NCBI GenBank assembly: GCA_035531675.1
Contig: DATKSL010000002.1
Coordinates: 62,001-126,000, forward strand
Direction of reading: 5' to 3'
Source: JAJPIG01 sp035531675
GTDB taxonomy: Bacteria > Desulfobacterota > Binatia > Binatales > Binataceae
Length of the DNA stretch: 64,000 bases
The position numbers and the translations under genes are program-made. Every line of letters begins with the position of its first letter. Position 1 is the first letter of the stretch. The notes below the pieces were generated by a model that saw only the letters and a list, made by a program, of their open reading frames with translations, was not told where the DNA came from and searched no databases. This document shows, in pieces, positions 7,366 to 16,513 of the stretch.

Positions 7366-9111
7366 TCACCATACCGGCCTCAGCGGACAATAGGCCTGGC
7401 CGACCGTCTCCCGCATCATCGCGGCCCGCGCGATCCTGATGGCGGGCGCGAGCAGGCGCATCATCATCGGGCCCAGTGCTGCGGATTGATCGCCCCCACC
7501 GCCCAGCAGCCGATCGAACAATCCTGGCTGCTCGGGCAATTCCTCGAACTCGACCGGCTGCTTGGGACCGAGCTTCGCCAGGCGACGGGCCGCGGCCAGC
7601 GCGACGTCGAAACCGCCGAGCGCGTCGACCAGCTTGATCGGCAGCGCCTGCTCGCCGGTCCAGACCCGTCCCTGCGCGATCTTGTCGACCTGCGCGACCG
7701 TCATATGTCGCCGCTCGGCCACGATCTTGACGAAGTACTGGTAGGTATCGCCCAGGATCTGATCCTGGAAGATCTTCTCCTGCGCCGGGGTGAAGTCGGT
7801 GAATGAGTCGAACATCGTGACGTTGGCGCCGCGCGAGATGGCGCCGGAGTTGACGCCCAGCTTCTGCGCCGCCGCGGCGATGTTGAACTTGCCTCCGAGC
7901 ACGCCGATCGAGCCGGTGATAGTACCCGGATCCGCGATCACCTCGCTGGCCGGCGTCGCCACCCAGTAGCCGCCCGAGGCGGCGTAGCCCGCCATGCTCA
8001 CCACCACCGGCTTGCGATGGGCGGTGAGCTCGACCTGGCGGCGAATCAGTTCGGAGGCGATTACTGAACCGCCGGGTGAGTTGATGCGGAAAATTACGGC
8101 CCGCACGCTGTCATCCTTGCGCACCTCGCGAAACGCCTTGACTATTTCGTCCGATCCCATCGCCTCGCCATTGGGCGACAGCAACGGATCGAAGCCGCCC
8201 TGGCCGCGTTCGATCGCGCCGTCGCCGTAGATCACGGCGATGCGCGCGCGATGATGCAGCGACGGCAGCAGGTAGTCGCGCGCGTAGTCGGTGTATTTCA
8301 GAATCGGATGGAGCTGGCCGCCATGATGCTTGATGCGGTGGCGGAACTGGTCGTGGTATTCGAGCCGGTCGACCAGCTTGTCCTTCAAACCCTGCTCAGG
8401 GCTAAGCGGGGCCTGGTCGACCAGGGCCGTCAGCGCCGCGACCTGCAGATGGCGCTGGCGCGCCGTCTGCGCGACGATCTGGTTGAAGATGTCGCCGACC
8501 AGCGCCTCGTCCTCCTCGCGCTGCGGCGGGGTGAAGTCCTTTTGCGTGAAGATGTTGGCGGCGGTCTTGTACTTGCCGATCGCGTACATCTGCGGCTCCA
8601 CGCCGAGCCAGTCCAGCGTGCCGCGCGCGAAAATTTCGCGGATGCTGACGCCGACCAGGTTCAACTCGCCCTGCGGCATCAGCGAGACTTCCTGGGCGGC
8701 GCTCGCCACCATGAAGGGCAGGTTGCCGGGACCGAAATCGCCGGCCGATTCCAGGTAGGCCGCGGTCCACTTGCCGTGAGCCGCGAAGTTGCGGATCATG
8801 GCGCACAACTCCTGCGCCTGGGCCAATTCCATCTGGGGATCGAACAGTTCGACCGCGAGCCCCGTGATACGCGGGTCAGAGGCGCCCTTGGTGAGCGCCT
8901 TGCGAACGACGTTGAGCGCCGTCTGATGCGAGCTGACCAGCCCCGCTATGCCGCTCTGCCCGCGCTCGAGCAGCGGGCCGTCGAGCTTCAGCACCAGCAC
9001 CGAGTCGGGCTCCACCCGGTGGGTGAAAAAGTCCACCGCGATCGCGATTACAAAAATCACGATGGCGAGCACAACCATCCGCAGTATCCAACGCAAGAGC
9101 CGTCTGATCAT
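7366..9111 (-). CDS. sppA: Signal peptide peptidase SppA, long (two-domain) form
   Basis: 581 residues from ATG 9111 (GGAGAG upstream). An N-terminal transmembrane segment (about residues 9-27) is followed by two tandem S49 peptidase domains, as in the 67-kDa Escherichia coli enzyme. The N-terminal domain has the catalytic Lys in Y-A-I-G-K-Y-K-T-A. The C-terminal domain has the serine-bearing G-Y-A-A-S-G-G-Y-W-V-A-T-P and then G-T-I-T-G-S-I-G-V. SppA degrades leftover signal peptides at the periplasmic face of the inner membrane. The last residues (C-P-L-R-P-V-W) are less typical. Length is close to the family norm of about 618. Confidence 0.92.
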   Translation of the reverse strand: MIRRLLRWILRMVVLAIVIFVIAIAVDFFTHRVEPDSVLVLKLDGPLLERGQSGIAGLVSSHQTALNVVRKALTKGASDPRITGLAVELFDPQMELAQAQELCAMIRNFAAHGKWTAAYLESAGDFGPGNLPFMVASAAQEVSLMPQGELNLVGVSIREIFARGTLDWLGVEPQMYAIGKYKTAANIFTQKDFTPPQREEDEALVGDIFNQIVAQTARQRHLQVAALTALVDQAPLSPEQGLKDKLVDRLEYHDQFRHRIKHHGGQLHPILKYTDYARDYLLPSLHHRARIAVIYGDGAIERGQGGFDPLLSPNGEAMGSDEIVKAFREVRKDDSVRAVIFRINSPGGSVIASELIRRQVELTAHRKPVVVSMAGYAASGGYWVATPASEVIADPGTITGSIGVLGGKFNIAAAAQKLGVNSGAISRGANVTMFDSFTDFTPAQEKIFQDQILGDTYQYFVKIVAERRHMTVAQVDKIAQGRVWTGEQALPIKLVDALGGFDVALAAARRLAKLGPKQPVEFEELPEQPGLFDRLLGGGGDQSAALGPMMMRLLAPAIRIARAAMMRETVGQAYCPLRPVW

Positions 9112-9272
9112 GAAATCTCTCCGTTCTCCTACCTCGCGCCCTCGGCAACGCTCCGGGCTGTGACCGTCAACCATAGCAATTCCGGGCCGGCTAATCCGCG
9201 CCGGCGCGCCAACCGCGGGCGCTCACCCGGGAACCGGGAGACCAATCGGGCGGCGTCGATCGAAGGCCGCGG

Positions 9273-11021
9273 ATGAGCGGAAGCGGCCGAGGCCCGATGA
9301 GCGCCGCGCGCCGTTTCTTCGCACGCGAGGAAATTCTCGTCGCCGCCACAGCGATCGGTTTCGCCGCCATCTTCTGCTGGCGCATCCTCGCGCATCTCAC
9401 CTGTCGCGGCGTGGCCAACGACTGGGACATGTCTCTGACCACGCTTTGGGTAGCCGCCCGCAGCGTGAGTCACTTCCATCAACTGCCGCTATGGAATCCC
9501 TACGAATGCGGCGGAGTACCGCTCTTCGCCGATCCGCAGTCACGCATCCTGATGCCGTTTTTTCCGCTCTACCTGGCGGTCGGTCCCTTCGTCGGCCTGC
9601 ATCTCGAGGTACTGCTCCATCTCGCGATCGCCTGGGCCGGCGGTTACGTGCTCGCGCGGGTGCTGGGAATCGGAAGGATGGGTGCGGTCGCCGCCGCTTG
9701 CACGTTTTCGTCCAGCTCCTGGTTTTTTCTCCACGTCGCCGCCGGACACGCCGTGTTCCTGCCGATGGCATACACACCCTGGATCGTGGCCTTTGCCTGG
9801 CTCGGCGCTACCCGGCGGCGGCTACGATGGGCGCTGTGGGCGGCTGCCCTGGTCGCCGTCACGATCGGCGAAGGCGGTGGCTACGCCGCAACGTTTCAGT
9901 TGATGATGGTGGCGCTGGTGATGGCGCCGCTGGTGCTCCTGAAGCGCAGCCTGTGGCCGATCTGGACGCTAATCACGGTGGCGGTTTTTGCCACCGGCTT
10001 TGCCGCCGTCAAGCTGGTCCCGGCGCTGGCCTTCTACCATCGCTACCCGCGGCCGGTCGACAGCGCGTACTGGGCGAAAGTATCGATCCTGCTGACCGCG
10101 CTGTTTTCGCGTCACCAGGATTTCTCTCGCGGCGGCCTGCCCTGGGGCTTCCATGAATACGGCGCTTACCTCGGACTCTTCATCGTACCGGCGCTCCTCG
10201 CTCTCGCCCGGCCGCGACGGGCGGCGCCGTGGCTCTTCGCGGGCCTGATGCTGTTCCTGCTGGCTCGCGGCAATACCTCGCCCGATGCGCCGTGGAGCAT
10301 CCTTCATTCGCTCCCCGGCTTCCATTCCGAGCGGCTGCCCTACCGCATGCTGATGCCCTTCGTGCTGACGATCGGCGTGCTGGCAGGATTGGGAATCGAT
10401 GTGATGGTGCAAAGCTTGCGCGGGTACGGCCGCATAGCGGCGGCTTTGCTGATCGCGGTCGCGACGGTCGACAGCTTCCTGGTCAGCACGCCGAATCTGC
10501 GTTACGTCGTGCAGAGTCCGCTCGAAAAGATCAATGCTGACCCGCTGTTCCGCGAATACAAGGCGCCCTTCTATTACAACGACATGCTCAAGACCGCGCT
10601 CGCCAATCGCGGCGCGGTTCAGTGCTACCAATACATCGCCATTCCAACCAATGTTGTCGGCTACAACCAGCCACAGTATCGGGGCGAGCAGTATATGCAT
10701 GGCCCCGGATCGGTGCATCTGATCCGATGGACGCCGAATGCGCTGAGTTACGAGGTTGCCACCAGCGCCCCGACCACGCTGGTGGTCAATCAGAATTACG
10801 ATTCGTCGTGGTGCGTCGCGAGCGGACGCGGCCGGCTTATCAACTACCGGGATCTGCTGGCGGTCGCAGTGCCCGCCGGCTCGCAGGTGATCGTGCTGCG
10901 CTATTCCGACCGCCGCCTGATGCTGAGCGCGGCGATCACGATACTGGCGATTTTATTGGCCCTGATAATCTGCCGCTTCGAGCGTCGGTCGCTCCCTTCC
11001 CGCGGCAGCCGTTTATCGTGA
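9273..11021 (+). CDS. YfhO-like polytopic membrane protein
   Basis: 582 residues with about ten to twelve hydrophobic segments and a C-terminal soluble domain before a last transmembrane helix (about residues 549-568). The early P-L-W-N-P-Y-E-C-G-G-V-P-L-F-A-D-P-Q-S segment is characteristic of YfhO/GT-C-type membrane proteins, where such loops carry acidic residues that bind a lipid-linked sugar donor. The function is likely envelope glycan or lipid modification, but the substrate is unknown. An alternative ATG at 9297 has a better purine tract (GGCCGAGG). It is divergent from sppA and converges with the phosphatase-fold gene at 11034. Confidence 0.65.
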   Translation: MSGSGRGPMSAARRFFAREEILVAATAIGFAAIFCWRILAHLTCRGVANDWDMSLTTLWVAARSVSHFHQLPLWNPYECGGVPLFADPQSRILMPFFPLYLAVGPFVGLHLEVLLHLAIAWAGGYVLARVLGIGRMGAVAAACTFSSSSWFFLHVAAGHAVFLPMAYTPWIVAFAWLGATRRRLRWALWAAALVAVTIGEGGGYAATFQLMMVALVMAPLVLLKRSLWPIWTLITVAVFATGFAAVKLVPALAFYHRYPRPVDSAYWAKVSILLTALFSRHQDFSRGGLPWGFHEYGAYLGLFIVPALLALARPRRAAPWLFAGLMLFLLARGNTSPDAPWSILHSLPGFHSERLPYRMLMPFVLTIGVLAGLGIDVMVQSLRGYGRIAAALLIAVATVDSFLVSTPNLRYVVQSPLEKINADPLFREYKAPFYYNDMLKTALANRGAVQCYQYIAIPTNVVGYNQPQYRGEQYMHGPGSVHLIRWTPNALSYEVATSAPTTLVVNQNYDSSWCVASGRGRLINYRDLLAVAVPAGSQVIVLRYSDRRLMLSAAITILAILLALIICRFERRSLPSRGSRLS

Positions 11022-11033
11022 AGGCGCGAAAGA

Positions 11034-12860
11034 TTATTTGATCGGCTTGGAACCGCGCAACGGCGTGCGTGCGACGCTCGCGTCGTCCAGATAGGTGTAA
11101 CCGCCCAGCCGTGTCAGGAAGAGTTTCGTCTCAACCGCGGATCCGGCCAGATCGAGGCGCGCGGTCATGATGGCCGCGGTTGGCGTGGCATGGCGATAGC
11201 TGCGGTGGGTCAGCACTTCCGTCATCACGCGGCCGCCGCCAACCGCCGTGGGTGCGGGATGCTCGGGGCGCAGACCCAGGACATCGGCAATGGTCGGCGC
11301 TACGTCGGTATTGCCGGTGGGCAAGCGATCGACGAAATGGCGGCGGAAATCGGGGCCCACCGCGGCGCAGAAGTTGTGCAACTCACGCCGGCCCGCCGCC
11401 CCGTGGCCGCCCATCCCGGTGGTGAACTTATCCGACATGTCGCCATCGAGCGTGCCCAGCACCGGCCTTACCAGGGCTTGCGAGCGGTTTTTTACTCGCT
11501 GAGGCCGGCCGTCGGCGCCGAGGAAGAAGGCCGGGTTGTCGGGGCCGGTCAGCGTGCGATTGCTCTCGTCAGAGTTCTCGCGCATCGAAATAATCAGGTC
11601 AGGCGATCGCCCGGGATCGTCGAGCCCTAGCGCGCGCTCGTCAAACGTCCCTTCGATCCAGCCGTCACCCCCACGGGCCGAAATGCGCTTGAGCGCGGAC
11701 TTCGGCGCACGTGAAAAAATCGGGCCGCACCACGGCTGGGCCTCCGCCAAATCCACGATCTTCTGCAGTTCCGCCTTGCGCGCGGCGAGGGAAGGGAACG
11801 CCTGAGGAGGCAAGTAAATTAGATCATTGCCCTGATCGCCGATCGCGATCACGTCGTCACTGTTTTGCGAATGCTTCAGGCCGGCGCCAACCAGCAGGCT
11901 GGGAAAACGGATCGCGGTGCCAAGGGTCACAAAGCCGTGATCCGAGACCACCATCAGATCGGTGCGATTCGCGACCCGGTGCGCCGCGATCGCGGCGCGC
12001 AGCCGGCCGAGATTTTGATCGTCCCGGGTCAGCGCCTCCAACGACGCTTCGGTGCCCAGGCCGGCCCAGTGTTGCGTGATGTCGGGATTGCGTTGCCACA
12101 GCACAATCATCGCCGGACGGCCGCTGTTGCTGGCGGCGATCGCCGCGGGCAGCGACTGGGCGATGACCGCGTCGGTATACCAGGCGTCGCGGGCGGTAAA
12201 CGGAATACCGCCGGCGAATTTCGCGGGTAGCGGCCCGATTCGTTGCACCACCGCCGCCGCCATCGGCACGTCGTCAGCCATCAGCACCGGGCCTCCTGCT
12301 CCCGGTTCTGCGGCGAGCGAGTAGGTGAACTGCTTGCTGTCGAATAGAAAGGTTGGTCCGGATTTGTCGGCAACCGCGAGATAGCCATGGGCTTGCTGCA
12401 CTCGCTGACCGATCGGGACGGCGCCAATCAGGCTGCCGTTGAAGTAGTTCGGTCGATTCAGCGCGACCAGCCCCATCGTGCTCTCGAGCGTGACCGGCTT
12501 CGCCATCGAGCCGGGCGGCGGAGCGACGCCCAGCGCCGCCAGCGCCGGCGGCAGATAGATCAGGTCGGCGAAAATTCCGGTGCGACCGGGCGGATAGCCG
12601 GTTGCCAGCGCCGCGGCGTTGACCATCGTGACGCTCGGGAAGATGGCGTGATGATGCGCGAAGTCCACCCCGTCATGTTCGAGGGCGAAGAGGTTGGGAG
12701 TATCGGCCTTGGTGACGAAATCAGGCCGCAGCCCATCCCACACCATCAGGATGAAGATGCGGCCTTTCGGGCGCGCGGTCATGGCGCCCGAGACGCGCGC
12801 AGTGCGGATGGTCAGCGCCAGCAGCAAGAGGACCAGGGGCAGGACGCGAAAACATTTCAT
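11034..12860 (-). CDS. Exported alkaline-phosphatase-fold protein (type I phosphodiesterase/pyrophosphatase-like)
   Basis: 608 residues from ATG 12860. A signal peptide (residues 1-26) leads to an alkaline-phosphatase superfamily domain: I-L-M-V-W-D-G-L-R-P-D-F with the first metal Asp, A-I-F-P-S-V-T-M-V-N with the nucleophile-position Thr/Ser, and V-V-S-D-H-G-F for the second metal pair; a further H appears in G-G-H-G-A-A-G. This resembles phosphodiesterase/nucleotide pyrophosphatases and predicts a periplasmic hydrolase of phosphate or sulfate esters. It starts 5 nt after the stop of the short-chain dehydrogenase gene, so the two form an operon. The same frame stays open upstream through the SDR gene, but that part is out of register with real coding. 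Confidence 0.8.
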   Translation of the reverse strand: MKCFRVLPLVLLLLALTIRTARVSGAMTARPKGRIFILMVWDGLRPDFVTKADTPNLFALEHDGVDFAHHHAIFPSVTMVNAAALATGYPPGRTGIFADLIYLPPALAALGVAPPPGSMAKPVTLESTMGLVALNRPNYFNGSLIGAVPIGQRVQQAHGYLAVADKSGPTFLFDSKQFTYSLAAEPGAGGPVLMADDVPMAAAVVQRIGPLPAKFAGGIPFTARDAWYTDAVIAQSLPAAIAASNSGRPAMIVLWQRNPDITQHWAGLGTEASLEALTRDDQNLGRLRAAIAAHRVANRTDLMVVSDHGFVTLGTAIRFPSLLVGAGLKHSQNSDDVIAIGDQGNDLIYLPPQAFPSLAARKAELQKIVDLAEAQPWCGPIFSRAPKSALKRISARGGDGWIEGTFDERALGLDDPGRSPDLIISMRENSDESNRTLTGPDNPAFFLGADGRPQRVKNRSQALVRPVLGTLDGDMSDKFTTGMGGHGAAGRRELHNFCAAVGPDFRRHFVDRLPTGNTDVAPTIADVLGLRPEHPAPTAVGGGRVMTEVLTHRSYRHATPTAAIMTARLDLAGSAVETKLFLTRLGGYTYLDDASVARTPLRGSKPIK

Positions 12861-12865
12861 GTCGA

Positions 12866-13579
12866 TTAGAACTTCTCCCGAAACGGCCTGAGCTCGAGTT
12901 CCTGAGTCCACGCGCTGCGGTCCTGATGGACGAGATGCCAGTAGGCCTGCGCGATCGCGGCCGGCTTGAGCACGTCGTCGTCGGTAAGCTTGGGGTTCCG
13001 AGCGCGGGTGCGCTGGTTGTCGATCGGACCATCGATATTGACATAGGCGACGTGAATCCCTGACGGAGCGAGATCGCGCGCCATCACCTGGGCGAGACCG
13101 CGCAGCGCGAATTCCGCCGGTCCGAAGGCGGCCGAGGTCGCGAAGGGCTTGAACCCGGCGGTTGCCCCGGTGAACACGATCGCGCCGCGCCCCGCCTTGA
13201 GCATCTCCGGCACCACCTGCTGCGAGCACAGAAACGCGCCGAAGGCGGTACTCCGCCAGCTGTTTTCGAAGGCCTCGGGCGTGGTCTCCATCAGGCGGCC
13301 GAACGGACGCATCGCGGCGTTGTAAATCGTCACGGCCGGCGCGCCGATTTCGCTGCGGATGCGGCCAAAGGCGCGCTCGATTTGATCCGCCGCGGCCAGA
13401 TCGGCGCCGACCGCGATCGCGCGTCCGCCCTGAGCCCTGATTTCGCGGGCCGCAGTCGACAGGAATTCCTCGCTGCGCGCGATCAGGGCGAGCGAATAAT
13501 CGGGCGCAAAGCGCCGCGCCAGCGCGAGGCCCAGTCCAGGGCCGACGCCGACGATCGCGCAAACGAGTTTGTCACTCAT
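12866..13579 (-). CDS. Short-chain dehydrogenase/reductase with altered catalytic residues
   Basis: 237-residue Rossmann protein. The nucleotide motif is G-V-G-P-G-L-G (11-17) and the N-A-A-M segment (87-90) stands for the usual N-N-A-G. At the active site the classical S-Y-K set is missing: the Ser position falls in F-T-G-A-T (136-140), the Tyr is Phe152 and the Lys is Glu156 (F-G-P-A-E). The surrounding helix (F-A-L-R-G-L-A-Q-V-M-A-R-D-L) is well conserved, so this is not simple decay. It may bind NAD(P) without classical dehydrogenase chemistry. It is followed 5 nt later by the phosphatase-fold gene. Confidence 0.8.
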   Translation of the reverse strand: MSDKLVCAIVGVGPGLGLALARRFAPDYSLALIARSEEFLSTAAREIRAQGGRAIAVGADLAAADQIERAFGRIRSEIGAPAVTIYNAAMRPFGRLMETTPEAFENSWRSTAFGAFLCSQQVVPEMLKAGRGAIVFTGATAGFKPFATSAAFGPAEFALRGLAQVMARDLAPSGIHVAYVNIDGPIDNQRTRARNPKLTDDDVLKPAAIAQAYWHLVHQDRSAWTQELELRPFREKF

Positions 13580-13882
13580 CCTGTGTCACCGGTGTTAGGG
13601 TCCTTATTTCGTCCGGCCTCAAAGCATACACGATAGTCGCATCGGGTCCGCTCGTTTTGAGACCGATGGCAATCTCCGCATAACTGAAGAATTTGTCAGA
13701 TTCGCGGTACTACTGCAGCCGCTTTGGATTATCTCTTTATTACCATTATGAAACGTTTCGGCGGGTTTTCTGCCCAATCCGGGGCCATTATTCCAACCTC
13801 CGGGAGTGCTGGGAACAACGGCCCCTGGCGTGCAGCAGCCAATTCGATTTGGTAGCGTCGAACGGCAGTGGGAGGTGAGAGA
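13580..13882. other. Divergent intergenic region, relatively AT-rich
   Basis: About 300 nt between the SDR gene (-) and the formyl-transfer/hydrolase gene (+), with no convincing ORF. TTGGAT-N17-TATGAA at 13724-13752 is a possible but weak + strand promoter. No other structure recognised. Confidence 0.35.
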
Positions 13883-14800
13883 TTGCGTATCGCATTGATC
13901 GGACAGGCGGCATTCGCCGAAAAGGCCCTGACCACACTTCATGAGCGCGGCGAAGAGATCGTCCAGGTCTTCGCGCCGCCCGACCCGCCCTCGGGACGGC
14001 CCGATCCGCTGAAGGTCAAGGCGCTCGAACTCGGCCTTGCGCTGAGCCAGCCGCGATCGTTCAAGGGCGATGACGCCTATCGCCACTTCCAGTCGCTCGA
14101 CGCCGAACTGGCGGTGCTGGCCTTCGTTACCATCATCGTGCCGGAGCGGATTCTTTACGCGCCGCGTTTCAAGTCGATCTGCTTTCATCCTTCGATACTG
14201 CCGCGCCGGCGCGGCGCCAGCGCGCTAAACTGGGCGATAATCCGCGGCGACGCGGAGACCGGCGTGAGCTGGTTCTGGCCCGATCGGGGCATCGACACCG
14301 GCCCGATCCTGGTGCAGCGGCGCGTCTCGATCGGCCCCGACGACACCACCGGCTCGCTCTATTTCAACCGCATCTTTCCGCTCGGCATCGAGACCCTGGT
14401 CGAAGCGGTCGACTTGATCAAGACCGGACAGGCGCCGGCGGTGGCGCAGGACGAGAGCCTGGCGAGCTACGAGTCGCCGTGCCGCGCCGAGCATGCGCGG
14501 ATCGATTTTTCGAGGCCGGCGCACGAAGTCTACAACCTGGTGCGGGGATGCGATCCGCAGCCTGGCGCGCATGCCGGGCTCGGCGATCGGCGCCTCGCGC
14601 TCTACGACGCAGGCCTCGAAGCGGGAGCGACGCCGGCGGCCGCGGGCACGATCATCGCGATCGACGGCGGCGGGATGAAGGTTGCGCTCAGCGGCGGCAC
14701 GCTGACGGTCAAGCGCGTGCGCCTTGGCGACAGCCCCCGCAAGGTCGCACCGTCCGAACTCGCAGGCGAGGGGTTGATCGCCGGTGCCTCGCTGAACTGA
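13883..14800 (+). CDS. Formyl-THF hydrolase/formyltransferase-domain protein (FDH N-domain-like)
   Basis: 305 residues from TTG 13883, chosen because GGAGGTGA lies 4 nt upstream. The formyl-transferase fold is shown by F-H-P-S-I-L-P-R-R-R-G-A-S-A-L-N-W and by D-R-G-I-D-T-G-P-I-L. The catalytic His and Asp of the family are present, but the Asn found in methionyl-tRNA formyltransferase (N-x-H) is Cys here (C-F-H). That pattern, with R-I-F-P-L-G-I and R-G-C-D-P-Q-P-G-A, resembles the N-terminal hydrolase domain of 10-formyltetrahydrofolate dehydrogenase. Likely one-carbon folate metabolism; a true Fmt role is less likely but not excluded. The C-terminus has the usual Fmt_C-like beta domain. Confidence 0.75.
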   Translation: MRIALIGQAAFAEKALTTLHERGEEIVQVFAPPDPPSGRPDPLKVKALELGLALSQPRSFKGDDAYRHFQSLDAELAVLAFVTIIVPERILYAPRFKSICFHPSILPRRRGASALNWAIIRGDAETGVSWFWPDRGIDTGPILVQRRVSIGPDDTTGSLYFNRIFPLGIETLVEAVDLIKTGQAPAVAQDESLASYESPCRAEHARIDFSRPAHEVYNLVRGCDPQPGAHAGLGDRRLALYDAGLEAGATPAAAGTIIAIDGGGMKVALSGGTLTVKRVRLGDSPRKVAPSELAGEGLIAGASLN

Positions 14801-14919
14801 CGCGCGAGGCCCGGTTTCTGACCGGCCCGCTTTGGAGTACGCTTCGATCGTCTCCCACCTGCTGTGCCCGTCGCTTCAGCCAGCGTCCGGATGAGGGAGC
14901 CTAGCGGGAGGTTGCGGCA

Positions 14920-15933
14920 ATGAAGCTGTGCGTGGGAACCACCAAGGGTGTCGTGATTCTCGATCCGGCGCGCGGTCGCACGCCGCTGATGGTGCTGGCC
15001 GAACCGTCGGCCATCTGGTGCATGGCGCAGGATGCCGCCGATCCCGGAATCATCTACGCTGGCGCCAACGGTTTCATGGCCTCAGGGCGCGGACGCGGAG
15101 CACTGGCGCGCTCGCGCGACGGCGGCCGCAACTGGACCGATATCACCCCCGGCCTCGGCGCGGATGAGGACGTATGGGCGCTGGGCACGCCGCCGGGACG
15201 GCCGGGCGAGCTCTTCGTCGGCACCTCGCACGCGCGAATTTTTCGCAGCACCGATCATGGACAGCGGTTTCGCGAGTGCACGGCCTTTCTGAAAGTCCCG
15301 GGACGCGATCGCTGGAGCTTTCCGCCGCCGCCGCATATTCCGCACGTGCGCTCGATTTCGTTTGATCCGAGCGATAGCGCCACCATGTATGTCGGGGTCG
15401 AGGAGGGCGGCGTTTACCGTTCGCGCGACCTCGGCGAAAGCTTCGAGCCGCTCAACAAGGGCATCTATACCGACCTCCATACCATCGTGGTCGATCCGGC
15501 CGATTCGCGGCGCCTCTATGCAACCACCGGCGACGGCTTCTATCTGTCGCAGGACGCGGGCGCTTCCTGGCGCCATATCACCGAGGGGCTCAAGCGCAGC
15601 TATACCGTGCCGCTGCTGATGGAGGGCGACGGCCGCAAGGCGATCTACACTGCTGCCGCCGCCGGGCCGCCGCCGAGCTGGTCACGGCCGGCGGGCGCCG
15701 ACGCGCGCTTCTACCGCAGCGACGATGGCGGCCGGAGTTTCCGGCCGATGGTCGCCGAGAGCGGCGAGTTGCGCTCGATGGTGATGCGGTTGCGCAACGA
15801 TCCCTCGGGCCCCGGCGGCTTCTTCGGCGTCCTCAACGGGGGCCAGGTGATTCGCTCGGACAGCGCGGGCGAGAGCGTGGCGGCGATCGCCGACCAGCTC
15901 CCGCCGGCTTACGATCTGGCAGTGATCGCCTGA
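14920..15933 (+). CDS. BNR/Asp-box beta-propeller protein
   Basis: 337 residues with at least five Asp-box repeats of the type S-x-D-x-G-x-x-W/F: S-R-D-G-G-R-N-W, S-T-D-H-G-Q-R-F, S-R-D-L-G-E-S-F, S-Q-D-A-G-A-S-W and S-D-D-G-G-R-S-F. These mark a sialidase/sortilin-like propeller. There is no signal peptide, so it is predicted cytoplasmic; no sialidase Arg triad is evident. The function is unknown; such proteins are often annotated as glycosyl hydrolases without proof. GGGAGG precedes the ATG by about 8 nt. It converges with the stress-protein gene at 15947. Confidence 0.7.
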   Translation: MKLCVGTTKGVVILDPARGRTPLMVLAEPSAIWCMAQDAADPGIIYAGANGFMASGRGRGALARSRDGGRNWTDITPGLGADEDVWALGTPPGRPGELFVGTSHARIFRSTDHGQRFRECTAFLKVPGRDRWSFPPPPHIPHVRSISFDPSDSATMYVGVEEGGVYRSRDLGESFEPLNKGIYTDLHTIVVDPADSRRLYATTGDGFYLSQDAGASWRHITEGLKRSYTVPLLMEGDGRKAIYTAAAAGPPPSWSRPAGADARFYRSDDGGRSFRPMVAESGELRSMVMRLRNDPSGPGGFFGVLNGGQVIRSDSAGESVAAIADQLPPAYDLAVIA

Positions 15934-15946
15934 AGCAGCAGACGAC

Positions 15947-16417
15947 TCACGCCTTACCTGAGATTCGGTCGGCCAGATGCTCGGGCTTGATCACGAGCAC
16001 CGGGCAGGGCGCCCCCTGCATCACACCCTCAGTCACGCTGCCCATGAAAAAGTGCTGCAGTCCGGTGCGTCCGTGCGTCGCCATCACGATCAGGTCGGCA
16101 TTGATGTCCTTGGCGGTCCTGAGGACGGCATGCGCGGTTTCGGACGGGAACGCGCCATGCACGAGCAGTTCATGCTTCATACCTTGCAGGTACTTCTGCG
16201 CGAGCTCCTCCATCGTCTTGCGCGCCTTGTTCTCTTCGGTGCTTTCGACGTGCTCGGAGATCAGCTTCTCGCCGAGCGCCGGCAAGGTCGGCGCAATGTG
16301 GAGCAGGTAGATCGTCGCATTGTTGTTGGCGGCGATCTCCTTGGCCAGCGTCATGGCCGCGACGGAATTTTCGTCGAACTGTAGCGGGCTTAGAATCACT
16401 CGAAATGGATACGCCAT
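15947..16417 (-). CDS. Universal stress protein (UspA family), ATP-binding type
   Basis: 156 residues from ATG 16417, with GGAGG about 11 nt upstream. It shows the UspA fold and ends with the ATP-binding signature (G-R-T-G then nine residues to G-S-V-T). The Asp of strand 1 is replaced by a P-L-Q-F-D arrangement. Cytoplasmic; likely dimeric. It is distinct from the partial Usp at the left edge. No operon partner is evident. Confidence 0.88.
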   Translation of the reverse strand: MAYPFRVILSPLQFDENSVAAMTLAKEIAANNNATIYLLHIAPTLPALGEKLISEHVESTEENKARKTMEELAQKYLQGMKHELLVHGAFPSETAHAVLRTAKDINADLIVMATHGRTGLQHFFMGSVTEGVMQGAPCPVLVIKPEHLADRISGKA

Positions 16418-16513
16418 AATCGCTGTGCCCTCCTTGGGCATCCCGCCCCTATTCAAGCGATATTCGGGTTAACTTGGCAAGCACCGCGTGACGGAATCGC
16501 GACCGGCGCCGGA

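Noticed and set aside
11034..12860. A longer reading of the phosphatase-fold gene extending upstream to 13562 (842 codons)
   Set aside because: The added N-terminal part runs through the well-supported SDR gene in a different frame and has a shadow-like Arg/Gly composition; a signal peptide begins exactly at ATG 12860.
13693..13878. 61-codon + strand frame upstream of the formyl-THF hydrolase-like gene
   Set aside because: No ribosome site, odd Cys/Tyr/Arg composition and overlap with the presumed promoter region.
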